Positions 15,982-24,855 of a stretch of 64,000 bases of DNA are shown piece by piece. The notes beneath the pieces were generated by a model, which was not told the DNA's origin, did no database searches, and was given only the letters and a program-made list of their open reading frames with translations. Origin of the DNA: Planctomycetota bacterium (lineage in GTDB: Bacteria; Planctomycetota; MHYJ01; JACQXL01; JACQZI01); contig JACQZI010000011.1 of the NCBI GenBank assembly GCA_016207825.1, positions 49,464 to 113,463 on the forward strand. Reading direction: 5' to 3'. Within the stretch, counting starts at the first letter, position 1, and each line of letters starts with the position of its first letter. Made by a program: the position numbers and the translations under genes.

Positions 15982-17682
15982 TTTTCTCTTTTTCTTAATC
16001 TCTTCCCAGGTATAGGTGTTAATCACGTCTTCTTTACCCACCCATCCGCGCCGGGCAACCGAAATGCCTAATCTGGCAAAGCCGAGCATATCAGAGTGAT
16101 GTGAATCCGTTCCTATGGAAAACTTTACCCCGAATTCTTTTGCCCTTTTGCAATTCAGGTCGTTCAAATCGAGCCTGTCCGGGAATGAATTTATCTCCAG
16201 GAACGTCCCGGTCCGGGCCGCCGCTTCGAATATTTTATCCATATCAAGATTTACATAGCCTTCCCGGGTGGAAATAAGGCGCCCGGTCGGGTGGGCGATG
16301 ATATCCACGTGTGGATTCTCCATCGCTTTGATGATGCGGCCTGTCACGTTATTCTTAAACCCGGAATAGACTGACGCCACGACCAAATCCATTTCTTTTA
16401 AGATGCTGTCCGGGAAATCAAGCTTCCCATCGGAAAGGATATCCACCTCCGCGCCTTTGAGAATTCGGATTTCCTTAAAGCGTTTTTGAAGTCCGTCTAT
16501 CTCCTTTGACTCTTCTTTTAATCTGGCGGGTGATAATCCATGGGCATAAGAAGCCGCCTGCGAATGGTCGGTTATCAGGATGTATTCATAGCCGATTGCC
16601 CGGGCGGCCATGACAACCTCTTCTATCTTTGACCGGCCATCTGAATAAAGGCTGTGGCAGTGCAAATCGCCTTTTAGGTCGGCGTAGCCAATCAGTTTCG
16701 GGAGCTTGCCTTCCAGTGCCGCTTCTATCTCGCCGCGGTCTTCCCTGATTTCCGGCGGCATCAATAGCATATTAACAGCTTTATAAACTTCTTCCTCTGT
16801 CTTTCCGGCTATGAGCTTTTCGCCTTTAAAGACGCCGTATTCGTTAATCTTTAACCCCTTATCTTTTGCCAGCGAGCGCAGTTTTATATTATGCGCCTTG
16901 GAGCCGGTGAAATACTGGAGCGCCGCGCCGTAGGATTCTTCCGGCACCACCCGCAAATCCGCCTGATGCCCGCTTTTAAGGATGACGGACGCCTTGGTCT
17001 CTCCCGCGCCGAGAATCTCCCGAACAATCGGAAGCTCGGTGAAACGCCTGATAATCTTGCCCGGTTTCTCGCCTGTCGCCAGGATATCGATATCGCCGAT
17101 GGTTTCGCACATCCTTCGCAGGGAGCCTGCCGGCGAGATCTGCTTTATGGATCGAAGGTCCTTTTTAAGTTCCGCGATGATGCCGTCTACCAGCGGCAAT
17201 GCCCGGCCTAACAGAATCCGGCCCTGTATCTTTGTTACCAGCGCCAGCCCGCGGGAAATATTTTCCACCTTTTTTTCTCCCATCATCGGCAGTTTGGCAA
17301 GCGAGCCGTTTTCAATCACCTTTTTCAAGTCATCCACGTTCTTTACCTTAAGCTTGCGAAAGGCAAGGCTTAAAGTCTTGGGGCCCAATCCCGGTATCCG
17401 TCTCAAATCAAAGATGCCGTCAGGAATACCTTCGTTAGCCTCTTCAAGCTTTTTAATCTTTCCGGTTGCCAGATATTCTTCTATCTTCTTATGGAGCCCT
17501 GTTCCGATGCCTGAGATTTCCTCCAATTTCCCTTCCCGCGCGATGGCTTCGATATCCTTGGGCATTTCGGAAAGAGTCCGGGCGGCCTTGCGGTAGGCGT
17601 TTACGCGAAAGGTGTTTTCTCCCTTGAATTCCAGGGCATCCGCAATCTGGAGAAAAATATCGGCTATTTCCCGGTTTTTCAT
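15973..17682 (-). CDS. polX: DNA polymerase/3'-5' exonuclease PolX
   Basis: The 569-residue repair polymerase has two parts. The N-terminal part (about 1-320) holds the Pol-beta-like 8-kDa domain, helix-hairpin-helix motifs (LRRIPGLGPKTLSLAF; ISGIGTGLHKKIEEY) and the palm (PAGSLRRMCETIGDIDIL with the metal Asp pair). The C-terminal part from about 335 is a PHP nuclease domain (KGDLHCHSLYSDG, LITDHSQ, IIAHPTGR, GTDSHH). This is the normal bacterial PolX layout for gap filling and 3' end cleaning. The start overlaps the stop of the upstream C45 gene by 4 bases. Confidence 0.96.
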   Translation of the reverse strand: MKNREIADIFLQIADALEFKGENTFRVNAYRKAARTLSEMPKDIEAIAREGKLEEISGIGTGLHKKIEEYLATGKIKKLEEANEGIPDGIFDLRRIPGLGPKTLSLAFRKLKVKNVDDLKKVIENGSLAKLPMMGEKKVENISRGLALVTKIQGRILLGRALPLVDGIIAELKKDLRSIKQISPAGSLRRMCETIGDIDILATGEKPGKIIRRFTELPIVREILGAGETKASVILKSGHQADLRVVPEESYGAALQYFTGSKAHNIKLRSLAKDKGLKINEYGVFKGEKLIAGKTEEEVYKAVNMLLMPPEIREDRGEIEAALEGKLPKLIGYADLKGDLHCHSLYSDGRSKIEEVVMAARAIGYEYILITDHSQAASYAHGLSPARLKEESKEIDGLQKRFKEIRILKGAEVDILSDGKLDFPDSILKEMDLVVASVYSGFKNNVTGRIIKAMENPHVDIIAHPTGRLISTREGYVNLDMDKIFEAAARTGTFLEINSFPDRLDLNDLNCKRAKEFGVKFSIGTDSHHSDMLGFARLGISVARRGWVGKEDVINTYTWEEIKKKRKSL

Positions 17683-18878
17683 CTTTTATCTAAATATTTA
17701 GCCAAATCTATCTTCTTATATTCGGCTTTGGTGGCGGGAATCTTTCTGCAGGCAAGGTAAATCGTCCGCGTTTGCGGATATATCACCATGGACTGGAGAT
17801 TTATCAGGGGTATCGGAACAGATTTAAGTATATTTATTATTTCATTATGGCCGATTTTCCCATGAAGTCCCTTGGCCTGGATTGCCATGGTGTTATAGCG
17901 GTCGTCGCCGTCGGACATCTTCATTTCCGGCGTGACAAACCAGTTGGTCGCGCAGAGAATTCCGTTTGCAGGATACCGCACTGCCACACTCTCAGAAGTG
18001 AATTCAATCACCACGGAGTTTCCTCCTGAATCAGCCAGGGCAAGATTGGATGGCGCGGTCCGCCTGGCTGCCTTGACGATTTCAATCGCCTTTTCTATAT
18101 CGGATGCCTCTTCCAGTATTTTACGGAAGAGCATGGATGTCGGCATGCCGGAATCATTGATGGCGCCGTCAAAGCTGACCAGCATTGCCAGCGACAGGCC
18201 GTCCTGGTTCATCCCGGAAATTACGCCGGCCAATCCGGGCCAGGTGATTGAGGCAAATGACTTTTTATTATCGGCCTGCCTGCCGGACAGGCAGGGATGG
18301 TAAACCGTAATCATATTGTAATTAACCGCCATGCCAAGTGACGGGAAATCCAGGTTGCGCCCGAAAATAAGTTCCTTCCCTGCCGGAGGGGAGGTAATGA
18401 TGATACTGCAAAAAGGAAGCCGCGGGTCATCAATCATGGTGTGGAGTAAAAGGAAGTCGTTAATTGATACGCCGGAAACCTTCGTCATGGCATCCAGTTC
18501 TTCCATATATTCAGGCGGGATGAAAGGCTTCATTAGCTCCCGGGCTTTTATCGCCCGTTCGAGGTTCTTGCCCTGGGAAAGAAACCGTCCGATATAATTA
18601 TGAATGAGCGCGTTCAGCTGGGATTTCAAGAGTTCGCCCTGCTGTTCACCCATTTCCTGCGGACTGCCGCGCAGGATAAGGAGGGGAATCTCCTGCTCAA
18701 AAGTAAGCTCGCCTTTTCCCGCTTTAGCCGGGGCAACCTCCACCCGTCCTGTCTTCTCGACGACATACGGGGGAACTTCGATAAAACAGCAGAAACTGTT
18801 AAACAAGATAAAGCCGGCGGCTAAGAATAATAACAGGACGGCTATCCGTTTCAGCCCGTTTTTGGTTATCAGTTTCAT
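17679..18878 (-). CDS. C45-family Ntn-hydrolase / acyltransferase-like, membrane anchored
   Basis: The 399-residue protein starts with an uncleaved or Sec-type hydrophobic segment (about 10-32: IAVLLLFLAAGFILFN). The body matches the acyl-CoA:6-aminopenicillanate acyltransferase (C45) family: ILRGSPQEMGEQQGEL, then LLLHTMIDDPRLPFCSIIIT, where Cys is the expected N-terminal nucleophile after self-cleavage, then LIFGRNLDFP and ISGMNQDGLSLAM. A short segment PCLSGRQADNKK between VYH and SFASITW is encoded by a palindrome at 18275-18295 and looks like an insertion. The substrate is unknown; related proteins cleave amides or phospholipids. It overlaps polX by 4 bases. Confidence 0.85.
   Translation of the reverse strand: MKLITKNGLKRIAVLLLFLAAGFILFNSFCCFIEVPPYVVEKTGRVEVAPAKAGKGELTFEQEIPLLILRGSPQEMGEQQGELLKSQLNALIHNYIGRFLSQGKNLERAIKARELMKPFIPPEYMEELDAMTKVSGVSINDFLLLHTMIDDPRLPFCSIIITSPPAGKELIFGRNLDFPSLGMAVNYNMITVYHPCLSGRQADNKKSFASITWPGLAGVISGMNQDGLSLAMLVSFDGAINDSGMPTSMLFRKILEEASDIEKAIEIVKAARRTAPSNLALADSGGNSVVIEFTSESVAVRYPANGILCATNWFVTPEMKMSDGDDRYNTMAIQAKGLHGKIGHNEIINILKSVPIPLINLQSMVIYPQTRTIYLACRKIPATKAEYKKIDLAKYLDKR
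18275..18295. repeat. In-frame palindrome inside the C45 gene (CCTGCCTG..CAGGCAGG)
   Basis: Perfect 8-base arms around CCGGA. The 21 bases differ at one position from the palindrome inside alr (20078-20098), although the two genes are unrelated and read it in different orientations and frames. Confidence 0.8.
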
Positions 18879-19054
18879 ATGTCACCTGCTTAAGATTATA
18901 TATCACCAAAATTCTAATGGCAAGAGAAAATAACGCATAGATATAATTATTCTAACTATTGAACAATTAGCCCCTTGAACAATTGAACCTGTTTATAGAA
19001 ACTATTATCGCCCTTCTTTCCATCTGCCGATATAAATACATATATTATCTTTTG

Positions 19055-19110
19055 CCACTAAGACACTAAGGCACAAAATGGTTCTTTGCGTCTTTGCGGT
19101 GAATTTTAAC
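19055..19110. repeat. Dispersed 'cactaagacactaaggcac .. tttgcgtctttgcgg' repeat
   Basis: Immediately upstream of alr, where a normal ribosome site is missing. Related sequence occurs at 38527-38545 (tttgcgtctttgtggtt) and, in cacagag form, at four other sites. Confidence 0.55.
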
Positions 19111-19112
19111 CT

Positions 19113-20252
19113 ATGAAAAAATACCGCACCTGGGCAGAAATCAATCTGGCAAAGGCCGCCGCCAACCTGAAGGCCATCCGGAACAAGGTCGGTCCGGATA
19201 CCAAGATTATGGTCGTGGTCAAGGCGGATGGCTACGGGCACGGCGCGACGCAAATAGGCCGGACGGTCCTGGAAGCCGGCGCGGCCATGCTCGGCGTGGG
19301 CGATTCCACCGAGGCGATTGAACTCAGGCAATCCGGCATCTTAGCCCCGATACTGATACTGGGCGCCCTGATTGAGGAAGAGCTCGGCTGGATTATCTCT
19401 TACGACATCACCCCGACCGTCCACTCTATGGATTTACTGCCGCTTTTGGATACCGAAGCCAAGCGCCAGAATAAGAAACTAAAAATACACCTGAAAATTG
19501 ATACCGGCATGAGCCGTTTGGGCGCCTCGCCTAACCGCGCGGTAGAAATAATAAAGAAGATTAAGGCATCGCCGAATTTGCAACTGGAAGGAATCTGCAC
19601 CCATCTTTCCTGCTCGTTTAACCACAATGAGCTCGATTTCACCAAGAAGCAGATAGAGGCGTTTAAGAACATGGTCAAGGAAGTGGAATCTAACGGCTTT
19701 CGAATTCCCTTGAAACATCACGCCTCAACCGGGGCGATATTCACACTGGCTAACAGCTTCTTTAATATGGTCCGTCCGGGCGGGGCGATTTACGGGATAG
19801 ACCCGGGCAACGTCTCAGAAAAAGGCGTCAAGTTCGACCCGATTCTCTCCTTTAAGTCGCAGGTATCGTTTTTGAAGACGGTTCCTTCCGGGACGCCGGT
19901 CGGCTATAACCGCACTTATACCACCAACAAGCGCACGAAGATTGCGACCATTCCGGTGGGCTATAACGACGGCTATCCGTATCAGCTGGGCAACAAAGGC
20001 ATGGTCCTTATCCGGGGAAAGCGCTGTCCGATTATCGGGACGATTACCATGGACTATATCATGGCGGATGTGACCCACCTGCCTACCGGACAGGCAGGTC
20101 TGCCGGCGGTCGCAGTTGGGGATGAGGTCGTGCTGATAGGCGAGCAGAACGGTGAAAAACTGCCCGCGGAAGAATTGGCGAGGCTGGCCTGCGTTTCGCC
20201 TTATGTCATCACCTGCGGATTAGGCAAGCGTGTCCGCCGCGTTTACGTGTAA
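19113..20252 (+). CDS. alr: Alanine racemase with an inserted palindrome
   Basis: PLP enzyme making D-alanine for peptidoglycan. The 379 residues show the PLP lysine at 37 (VVVKADGYGHGA), the KIDTGMSRLG segment, HHASTGA, the VRPGGAIYGIDP stretch, the catalytic Tyr in VGYNRTYTT, and CPIIGTITMDYIMADVT. Between ADVT and VGDEVVLIG the family has about 6 residues; here 13 (HLPTGQAGLPAVA), the extra part coming from a palindrome at 20077-20099. No good ribosome site precedes the ATG; the upstream 50 bases are a dispersed spacer repeat. Transcription probably ends near a GGTTCC/GGAACC hairpin at 20269-20285. Confidence 0.96.
   Translation: MKKYRTWAEINLAKAAANLKAIRNKVGPDTKIMVVVKADGYGHGATQIGRTVLEAGAAMLGVGDSTEAIELRQSGILAPILILGALIEEELGWIISYDITPTVHSMDLLPLLDTEAKRQNKKLKIHLKIDTGMSRLGASPNRAVEIIKKIKASPNLQLEGICTHLSCSFNHNELDFTKKQIEAFKNMVKEVESNGFRIPLKHHASTGAIFTLANSFFNMVRPGGAIYGIDPGNVSEKGVKFDPILSFKSQVSFLKTVPSGTPVGYNRTYTTNKRTKIATIPVGYNDGYPYQLGNKGMVLIRGKRCPIIGTITMDYIMADVTHLPTGQAGLPAVAVGDEVVLIGEQNGEKLPAEELARLACVSPYVITCGLGKRVRRVYV
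20077..20099. repeat. In-frame palindrome inside alr (ACCTGCCT..AGGCAGGT)
   Basis: Perfect 8-base arms around ACCGGAC, encoding the extra residues TGQAGLP in alanine racemase. Its core is nearly identical to the palindrome at 18275-18295. Confidence 0.8.
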
Positions 20253-20268
20253 AACCCATATCAGAACA

Positions 20269-20285
20269 GGTTCCCTTTCGGAACC
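20269..20285 (+). terminator. Possible weak terminator after alr
   Basis: GGTTCC-CTTTC-GGAACC hairpin followed by AATTTACT, 17 bases after the alr stop. The short T-run makes this only a weak candidate. Confidence 0.35.
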
Positions 20286-20395
20286 AATTTACTAACCTAG
20301 CACATCTTTCTAATTAACTAATGGAGTAGCAACGACGTCCCCGTAGCGCAGCGAAGTGGTGTAACATAGGTGGGGTTCTCTAGTCTACTACAGGT

Positions 20396-20474
20396 GGTTT
20401 CATAAGTCCTTTTAGGGGATTACCCCCTTTTTTGACAAAGGGGGAAATAGGGAGATTTTATACCTTATGAAACC
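20396..20474. mobile_element. MITE-like element with 11-base terminal inverted repeats
   Basis: GGTTTCATAAG at 20396-20406 and its exact complement CTTATGAAACC at 20464-20474 enclose 57 bases, which contain a further hairpin CCCCCTTT (20423-20430)/AAAGGGGG (20437-20444). No coding capacity. The size and structure fit a small non-autonomous inverted-repeat element. Confidence 0.65.
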
Positions 20475-20769
20475 TCTTCTAGTCCATTGGCTACCTTCAC
20501 TTAAGTCTTGCTATTTCGATTCTGATTAAACTTAATTTCCCGTCGCACCCCCTATTCCAAGTGCTTTGACCGGTCCGGATAGGGGTCAGGAGGGGGGTAT
20601 AGGGTAGGTGGGTATAGGGGGTGGTGATACCCTGTAAGGAGGGCATAACTATTTTTGTTCCCCTTAAATAGAATTTCGAGATACTCCCTTTTCGCGTTCG
20701 GGATACGCCGGAGAGGGATACCCCTGGGGATATAGGGGGGATGGGTAGAGGGGGGTGTTTTCATCTGTC
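20475..20769. other. Intergenic low-complexity G-rich stretch
   Basis: About 300 bases without a credible gene. From 20575 to 20770 the plus strand carries many runs of 3-6 G (for example at 20592-20597, 20619-20622, 20726-20741, 20750-20757). A similar G-rich spacer precedes the second copy of the LNRFTP repeat at 42.3-42.45 kb. Confidence 0.55.
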
Positions 20770-20985
20770 TGGGAGGGTGCGAAGTCTTTAGCCGTTCCAA
20801 AGTTTATAGGATTCAGATTGATATGATTCTTTCTGCAGTAAATACTTCGGATAATTAGCCTGCTTGGAATTAATAAACGAGGGTATAAAGCTGAATCGCT
20901 TTACTCCGGACGGCGCAAGCCACCTTGATTTTATCAAGGAAAACGGGCAACTGTTCTTGGAGGTGAAAGTTTCCCAGGTGTAACT
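20770..20985 (+). repeat. Dispersed LNRFTP repeat, copy 1 (ends with a stop codon)
   Basis: The sequence from gcgaagtctttagccgttcc to the TAA at about 20983 is closely similar to 42450-42680 and to the complement of about 63840-64000. Its 3' half encodes LELINEGIKLNRFTPDGASH, then LDFIKENGQLFLEVKVSQV and stop. Between copies most base changes in this frame are synonymous, so it was under protein selection, but no start is visible because stops occur just upstream. It is followed by an excellent intrinsic terminator, suggesting the tail of a decayed gene. Confidence 0.65.
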
Positions 20986-21008
20986 CTTCGGCAAACCAAG
21001 GGTAAATT

Positions 21009-21037
21009 GGGGGCGTTCTTTGAACGCCCCCTTTTTT
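21009..21037 (+). terminator. Strong intrinsic terminator
   Basis: GGGGGCGTTC-TTT-GAACGCCCCC, a perfect 10-pair stem followed by TTTTTT. On the plus strand the only thing it can end is transcription through the LNRFTP repeat fragment; the hairpin may also help stop gyrA transcripts from the other side. Confidence 0.85.
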
Positions 21038-21063
21038 ATTTGTGTTGGTCTGTAAAATTATAT

Positions 21064-23577
21064 TTATTCGCCTTCTTCTTCGTGGACGACGCGGGCGACT
21101 GAGACGAGTTTATCGTTTGCCTGCAGGGAAATGAGCCTGACCCCTTGGGTGTTCCTACCGATGACCCGGATGCTCTTTACCGGAATCCTGACAACCATCC
21201 CAGCTGAGGTGCCCATGATGATATCGTCATCGTCTTTCACTTCCTTCATGGCAATGAGCTTGCCGTTACGGTCGGAAGTCTTGATATTATGGACGCCCGT
21301 CCCTCCGCGGCGCTGGATGCGGTATTCGTCGAACCCGGTCCGCTTGCCGTATCCTTTTTCGCAGAGGCTCAAGAGCGAGGAATCCTTATCAACGATAATC
21401 ATATCCTTGACCTGATCACCTTTTCTTAAACGTATGCCGGTCACCCCACGCGCCGAACGCCCCATCTGCCGAACATCGGTCTCCGGGAAGCGGATGCTCA
21501 TGCCGTCGCGCGTGCCCAGGATAATATGGTCTTTGCCGCCGGTTACCCGGACTCCGATAAGCTTATCGCTGCCGTTCAACTTCAGGGCGATGATACCGCC
21601 TTTCTTGGGATTGCTGAACGCCTTGAGCGTGGTCTTCTTGATATAGCCGCTCTGGGTCGCCATGACCAGGAACCCTTCATCAAAGTTCTTGACCGCGATT
21701 GCCGAGGTAATGCTTTCGCCCTGCGCCAGCCGGATGAAGTTTACCAAAGCGCGGCCCTTTGCCTGACGGCCCATCATCGGGATATCGTAAACTTTTATCC
21801 AATGAACCTTGCCGAGCGAGGTAAAGAAAAGAATATAATCGTGCGTGGAAGCGATGAAGAGGTGCTCCGCGAAATCATCTTCTTTTATTTCCGCGCCCAT
21901 GACGCCTTTCCCTCCGCGCGCCTGTTTGCGGTAGGAAGTCAAAGGCATGCGCTTGACATAGCCGGCATGGCTGATAAGGACGGCCATGTCTTCCTCGGTA
22001 ATCAGCTCTTCCAGGGAGAAATCCTGCGCTTCTCTTTTCAATATCTGGGTCCGGCGGGCATCGCCGTATTTTTCTTTTATCTCGTAAAGGTCTTCGCGGA
22101 TGATATCCAAAACCAGCCCGTCATCCGCTAATATCGCCTTATATTCGACAATCCTGTCTTTCAGTTCTTTCAGGTCTTTTGCCAGCTTCTCGTGTTCCAG
22201 GCCGGTCAGGCGCTGTAACTGCATTTTAAGGATGGCATCGGCCTGGATTTCGCTCAGCTTGAAGCGTTTCATCAGGCCTTCGCGGGCGATATCCACGGTC
22301 TTGGATTTCTTTATCAGTTTAACGACGGCATCTATGTTATCTATGGCGATGATTAATCCTTCAAGTATGTGCGCTTCGGCCTCGGCTTTTTCCAGGAGGA
22401 ACCTGGTCCGCCGCTTGATTATTTCCATCCGGTGCTCTTTATAGGCGACCAGTATTTGTTTCAGGTTTAAGACCTGCGGGCGGTTATCCACCAGGGCAAT
22501 CATGATAATGGAAAAACTGTCCTGGAGCGGCGTGTTTTTATAGAGCTGGTTGATGACCACCTGGGCTTCCTCGCCGCGTCTGAGTTCGATGACGATGCGC
22601 ATGCCGTCCTTATCGCTTTCGTCGCGGATATCCGAGACGCCCTGTATCTTATCGTTTTTAATCAGGTCGGCGATGCGTTCGATGATGCGCGCCTTTTCCT
22701 GGTTATAGGGAATTTCGGTAATGATTATATTTTCCCTGCCGCCTTTGGCTTCTTCGGTGGCGACCTTGGCGCGGACGGTGATGATGCCGCGTCCGGTTTC
22801 GTAAGCGCTCTGGACGCCTTTAAACCCGCAGATGATTCCGCCGGTCGGAAAGTCCGGGCCTTTGACGATTTCTATAAGTTCGCTTATGGGGGTGTCCGGC
22901 TTATCTATTATTTTAATGATGCCGTCGCATACTTCGGAAAAGTTATGGGGCGGGATGCTGGTCGCCATGCCGACGGCGATGCCGGAAGAGCCGTTGCACA
23001 GGAGATTGGGGAATTTGGAAGGGAGGACAGTCGGTTCCTCGCGGGTTTCGTCATAATTCGGGACGTAATCCACCGTGTTCTTTTCCATATCCTCCAGCAT
23101 CTGCATGGAGAAATTGGTCATGCGGGCTTCGGTATAACGCATGGCGGCCGGGGGGTCGCCGTCAATCGAGCCGAAGTTGCCCTGACCGTCAACCAGCGGA
23201 TAACGGCAGGCAAAATCCTGCGCCATCCTGACCAGTGTCGGGTAAACAACCTGTTCGCCGTGCGGATGGTAGTTACCGGAAGTATCGCCGGCGATCTTGG
23301 CGCATTTGCGGAACTTGCTCCGGGGACCGAGGCCTAAATCGTTCATCGCGACCATGATGCGCCGCTGGGAAGGTTTTAAGCCGTCGCGCACATCCGGTAA
23401 AGCGCGCGAAACGATGACGCTCATGGAATAATTGAGGTAGGAATCCTTCATCTCGTCTTCGATGAGGAGGTCGCGTATGTTCCCGCCGTTGGGAGAAGCG
23501 CTTTCCGGAGCGGTTTCTTTTTCCACGGTCTTTGCCGCGGGTTTATTCTTATCAGGCTTATCTTTCATCTTGCTCAT
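21064..23577 (-). CDS. gyrA: DNA gyrase subunit A
   Basis: Type II topoisomerase breakage-reunion subunit, 837 residues. The N-terminus has a non-conserved charged extension of about 32 residues before [20 protein letters not shown]. The active-site tyrosine is Tyr148 in [11 protein letters not shown]. The C-terminal beta-pinwheel carries six blades and the GyrA-box QRRGGTG in [14 protein letters not shown], which separates gyrase from topoisomerase IV (ParC). The gene is divergent from recA; gyrB is not in the window. Its promoter overlaps an inverted repeat that could be an operator. Confidence 0.97.
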   Translation of the reverse strand: MSKMKDKPDKNKPAAKTVEKETAPESASPNGGNIRDLLIEDEMKDSYLNYSMSVIVSRALPDVRDGLKPSQRRIMVAMNDLGLGPRSKFRKCAKIAGDTSGNYHPHGEQVVYPTLVRMAQDFACRYPLVDGQGNFGSIDGDPPAAMRYTEARMTNFSMQMLEDMEKNTVDYVPNYDETREEPTVLPSKFPNLLCNGSSGIAVGMATSIPPHNFSEVCDGIIKIIDKPDTPISELIEIVKGPDFPTGGIICGFKGVQSAYETGRGIITVRAKVATEEAKGGRENIIITEIPYNQEKARIIERIADLIKNDKIQGVSDIRDESDKDGMRIVIELRRGEEAQVVINQLYKNTPLQDSFSIIMIALVDNRPQVLNLKQILVAYKEHRMEIIKRRTRFLLEKAEAEAHILEGLIIAIDNIDAVVKLIKKSKTVDIAREGLMKRFKLSEIQADAILKMQLQRLTGLEHEKLAKDLKELKDRIVEYKAILADDGLVLDIIREDLYEIKEKYGDARRTQILKREAQDFSLEELITEEDMAVLISHAGYVKRMPLTSYRKQARGGKGVMGAEIKEDDFAEHLFIASTHDYILFFTSLGKVHWIKVYDIPMMGRQAKGRALVNFIRLAQGESITSAIAVKNFDEGFLVMATQSGYIKKTTLKAFSNPKKGGIIALKLNGSDKLIGVRVTGGKDHIILGTRDGMSIRFPETDVRQMGRSARGVTGIRLRKGDQVKDMIIVDKDSSLLSLCEKGYGKRTGFDEYRIQRRGGTGVHNIKTSDRNGKLIAMKEVKDDDDIIMGTSAGMVVRIPVKSIRVIGRNTQGVRLISLQANDKLVSVARVVHEEEGE

Positions 23578-23594
23578 GGCTTGTTTATCTTTTG

Positions 23595-23623
23595 ATTATA
23601 GCAAGCGGGGATATAAAATCCAA
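23595..23623 (-). promoter_or_regulatory. Promoter of gyrA
   Basis: Minus-strand TTGGAT (23623-23618), 17 bases, TATAAT (23600-23595), 18 bases before the ATG. Confidence 0.65.
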
Positions 23624-23634
23624 TATTTTTGGAT
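23618..23634. promoter_or_regulatory. Inverted repeat over the gyrA -35 box
   Basis: ATCCAA-TATTT-TTGGAT: perfect 6-base arms, with one arm being the gyrA -35 element. It could be a protein-binding operator between gyrA and recA; the binding factor is unknown. Confidence 0.4.
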
Positions 23635-23642
23635 TAAATTTA

Positions 23643-23671
23643 TTGTCAGGCAGGGTTTCGGCTGATATAAT
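23643..23671 (+). promoter_or_regulatory. Promoter of recA
   Basis: TTGTCA (23643-23648), 17 bases, TATAAT (23666-23671). The direct repeat ATATCGG..ATATCGG follows just downstream. No classical LexA box of the E. coli or Bacillus type is visible. Confidence 0.7.
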
Positions 23672-23702
23672 ATCGGCATAAATATCGGATAAATAATGAA
23701 GG

Positions 23703-23735
23703 TCCCGATATTCATCGGGATCCCGCTTCGCGGGA
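23703..23735. repeat. Double palindrome in the recA leader
   Basis: TCCCGAT-ATTC-ATCGGGA (23703-23720) runs directly into TCCCGC-TTC-GCGGGA (23721-23735), ending just before the recA ribosome site (aaaaggag). In mRNA these would form two stacked hairpins in the recA 5' leader. They belong to the same palindrome type found elsewhere in the window. Confidence 0.7.
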
Positions 23736-23747
23736 AAAGGAGTTTTT

Positions 23748-24815
23748 ATGGCGCCAAAGGGAACCGAGGATAAAAAAGAAGATAAAAAGGAAGATTTAAA
23801 AGAAGACGCGCTTCAGCAGGCAATCAGTCAGATAGAAAAGAGTTACGGAAAAGGGGCGATTATGAAGCTGGGCGGCGGAATGCGGGTGGATATCCCCTGC
23901 ATCTCGACCGGGGCGCTTTCGCTTGACCTTGCCCTGGGCGGCAGAGGGATTCCCAAAGGGCGCGTTACGGAAATATTCGGGCCGGAAGCCTCCGGGAAAA
24001 CGACCCTGTGCCTCCATATCGTTGCCAACGCCCAAAAAGCAGGGGGCAACGCGGCTTTCATAGATGTGGAGCACGCCTTGGACCCAAACTACGCGGAAAG
24101 AATCGGAGTAAACCTGAAAGACCTGGTCATCTCCCAGCCGGACAGCGGCGAACAGGCGCTGGATACCACCGAGCTTCTGGTCAGGAGCAACGCGGTTGAT
24201 TTGGTCGTGATAGATTCCGTCGCGGCGCTTGTCCCGAAAAGCGAGCTGGACGGCGAAATCGGGCAAAGCCATATGGGACTGCAGGCGAGATTAATGTCCC
24301 AGGCATTGAGAAAACTTACCGGCGCGATAAGCAAATCGCACACGGCGGTTATATTTACCAACCAGATAAGGGAAAAGATCGGCGTATTTTTCGGCAATCC
24401 GGAAACGACCCCGGGCGGCCGGGCGCTTAAGTTTTACGCCTCGGTCAGGATAGAAGCCCGGCGCGGAGTGGCACTTAAGGAAGGCGAACAGGTTATCGGC
24501 AACCGCGTGAAAATCCACATAGTCAAGAATAAAATCGCACCGCCCTTTAAGAGGACGGAATTTGAAATCCTCCACAAAAACGGGATTTCGCGCGAAGGCG
24601 ATTTGATTGAGCTGGGCTCCAACCTGAATGTCATAGAGAGGAGCGGCACCTGGCTTTCTTATAAAAACCAGAAAATCGGGCAGGGGAAAGATAAGGCGCG
24701 CGAGTTTTTAAGCCAGAACCCGGAAGTGGTCAAGGAACTGGAAAAGGATATCCTGACGGCGTATAACTTAAATCCGATTATCCCTAAAAATAAAGAGGCT
24801 TCCGAGGGTGACTAA
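23748..24815 (+). CDS. recA: RecA recombinase
   Basis: The 355-residue recombinase carries a charged N-terminal extension ([19 protein letters not shown]), Walker [11 protein letters not shown] at about 83-92, Walker [20 protein letters not shown], loop-2 region with [22 protein letters not shown], and the usual acidic C-terminus (KNKEASEGD). It directs homologous strand exchange and normally LexA self-cleavage. It has a clear Shine-Dalgarno (aaaaggag). Two stacked hairpins lie between promoter and start. Divergent from gyrA. Confidence 0.97.
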   Translation: MAPKGTEDKKEDKKEDLKEDALQQAISQIEKSYGKGAIMKLGGGMRVDIPCISTGALSLDLALGGRGIPKGRVTEIFGPEASGKTTLCLHIVANAQKAGGNAAFIDVEHALDPNYAERIGVNLKDLVISQPDSGEQALDTTELLVRSNAVDLVVIDSVAALVPKSELDGEIGQSHMGLQARLMSQALRKLTGAISKSHTAVIFTNQIREKIGVFFGNPETTPGGRALKFYASVRIEARRGVALKEGEQVIGNRVKIHIVKNKIAPPFKRTEFEILHKNGISREGDLIELGSNLNVIERSGTWLSYKNQKIGQGKDKAREFLSQNPEVVKELEKDILTAYNLNPIIPKNKEASEGD

Positions 24816-24823
24816 AATAGGCC

Positions 24824-24845
24824 TGCCCCGATGAACATCGGGGCA
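24824..24845. repeat. Palindrome after recA (TGCCCCGAT..ATCGGGGCA)
   Basis: Perfect 9-base arms around GAAC in the 40-base spacer between recA and the lipoprotein gene. There is no T-run after it, so it is more likely a dispersed palindrome than a terminator. Confidence 0.65.
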
Positions 24846-24855
24846 AGAAGGATAA

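Noticed and set aside
20552-20800. An 82-codon open frame on the minus strand (Pro-rich)
   Set aside because: Made of the complement of G runs; spans the edge of the LNRFTP repeat; no start signals.
20788-20994. A 68-codon minus-strand frame over LNRFTP repeat copy 1
   Set aside because: The matching frame is broken by stops in copies 2 and 3, while the plus-strand frame stays conserved between them.
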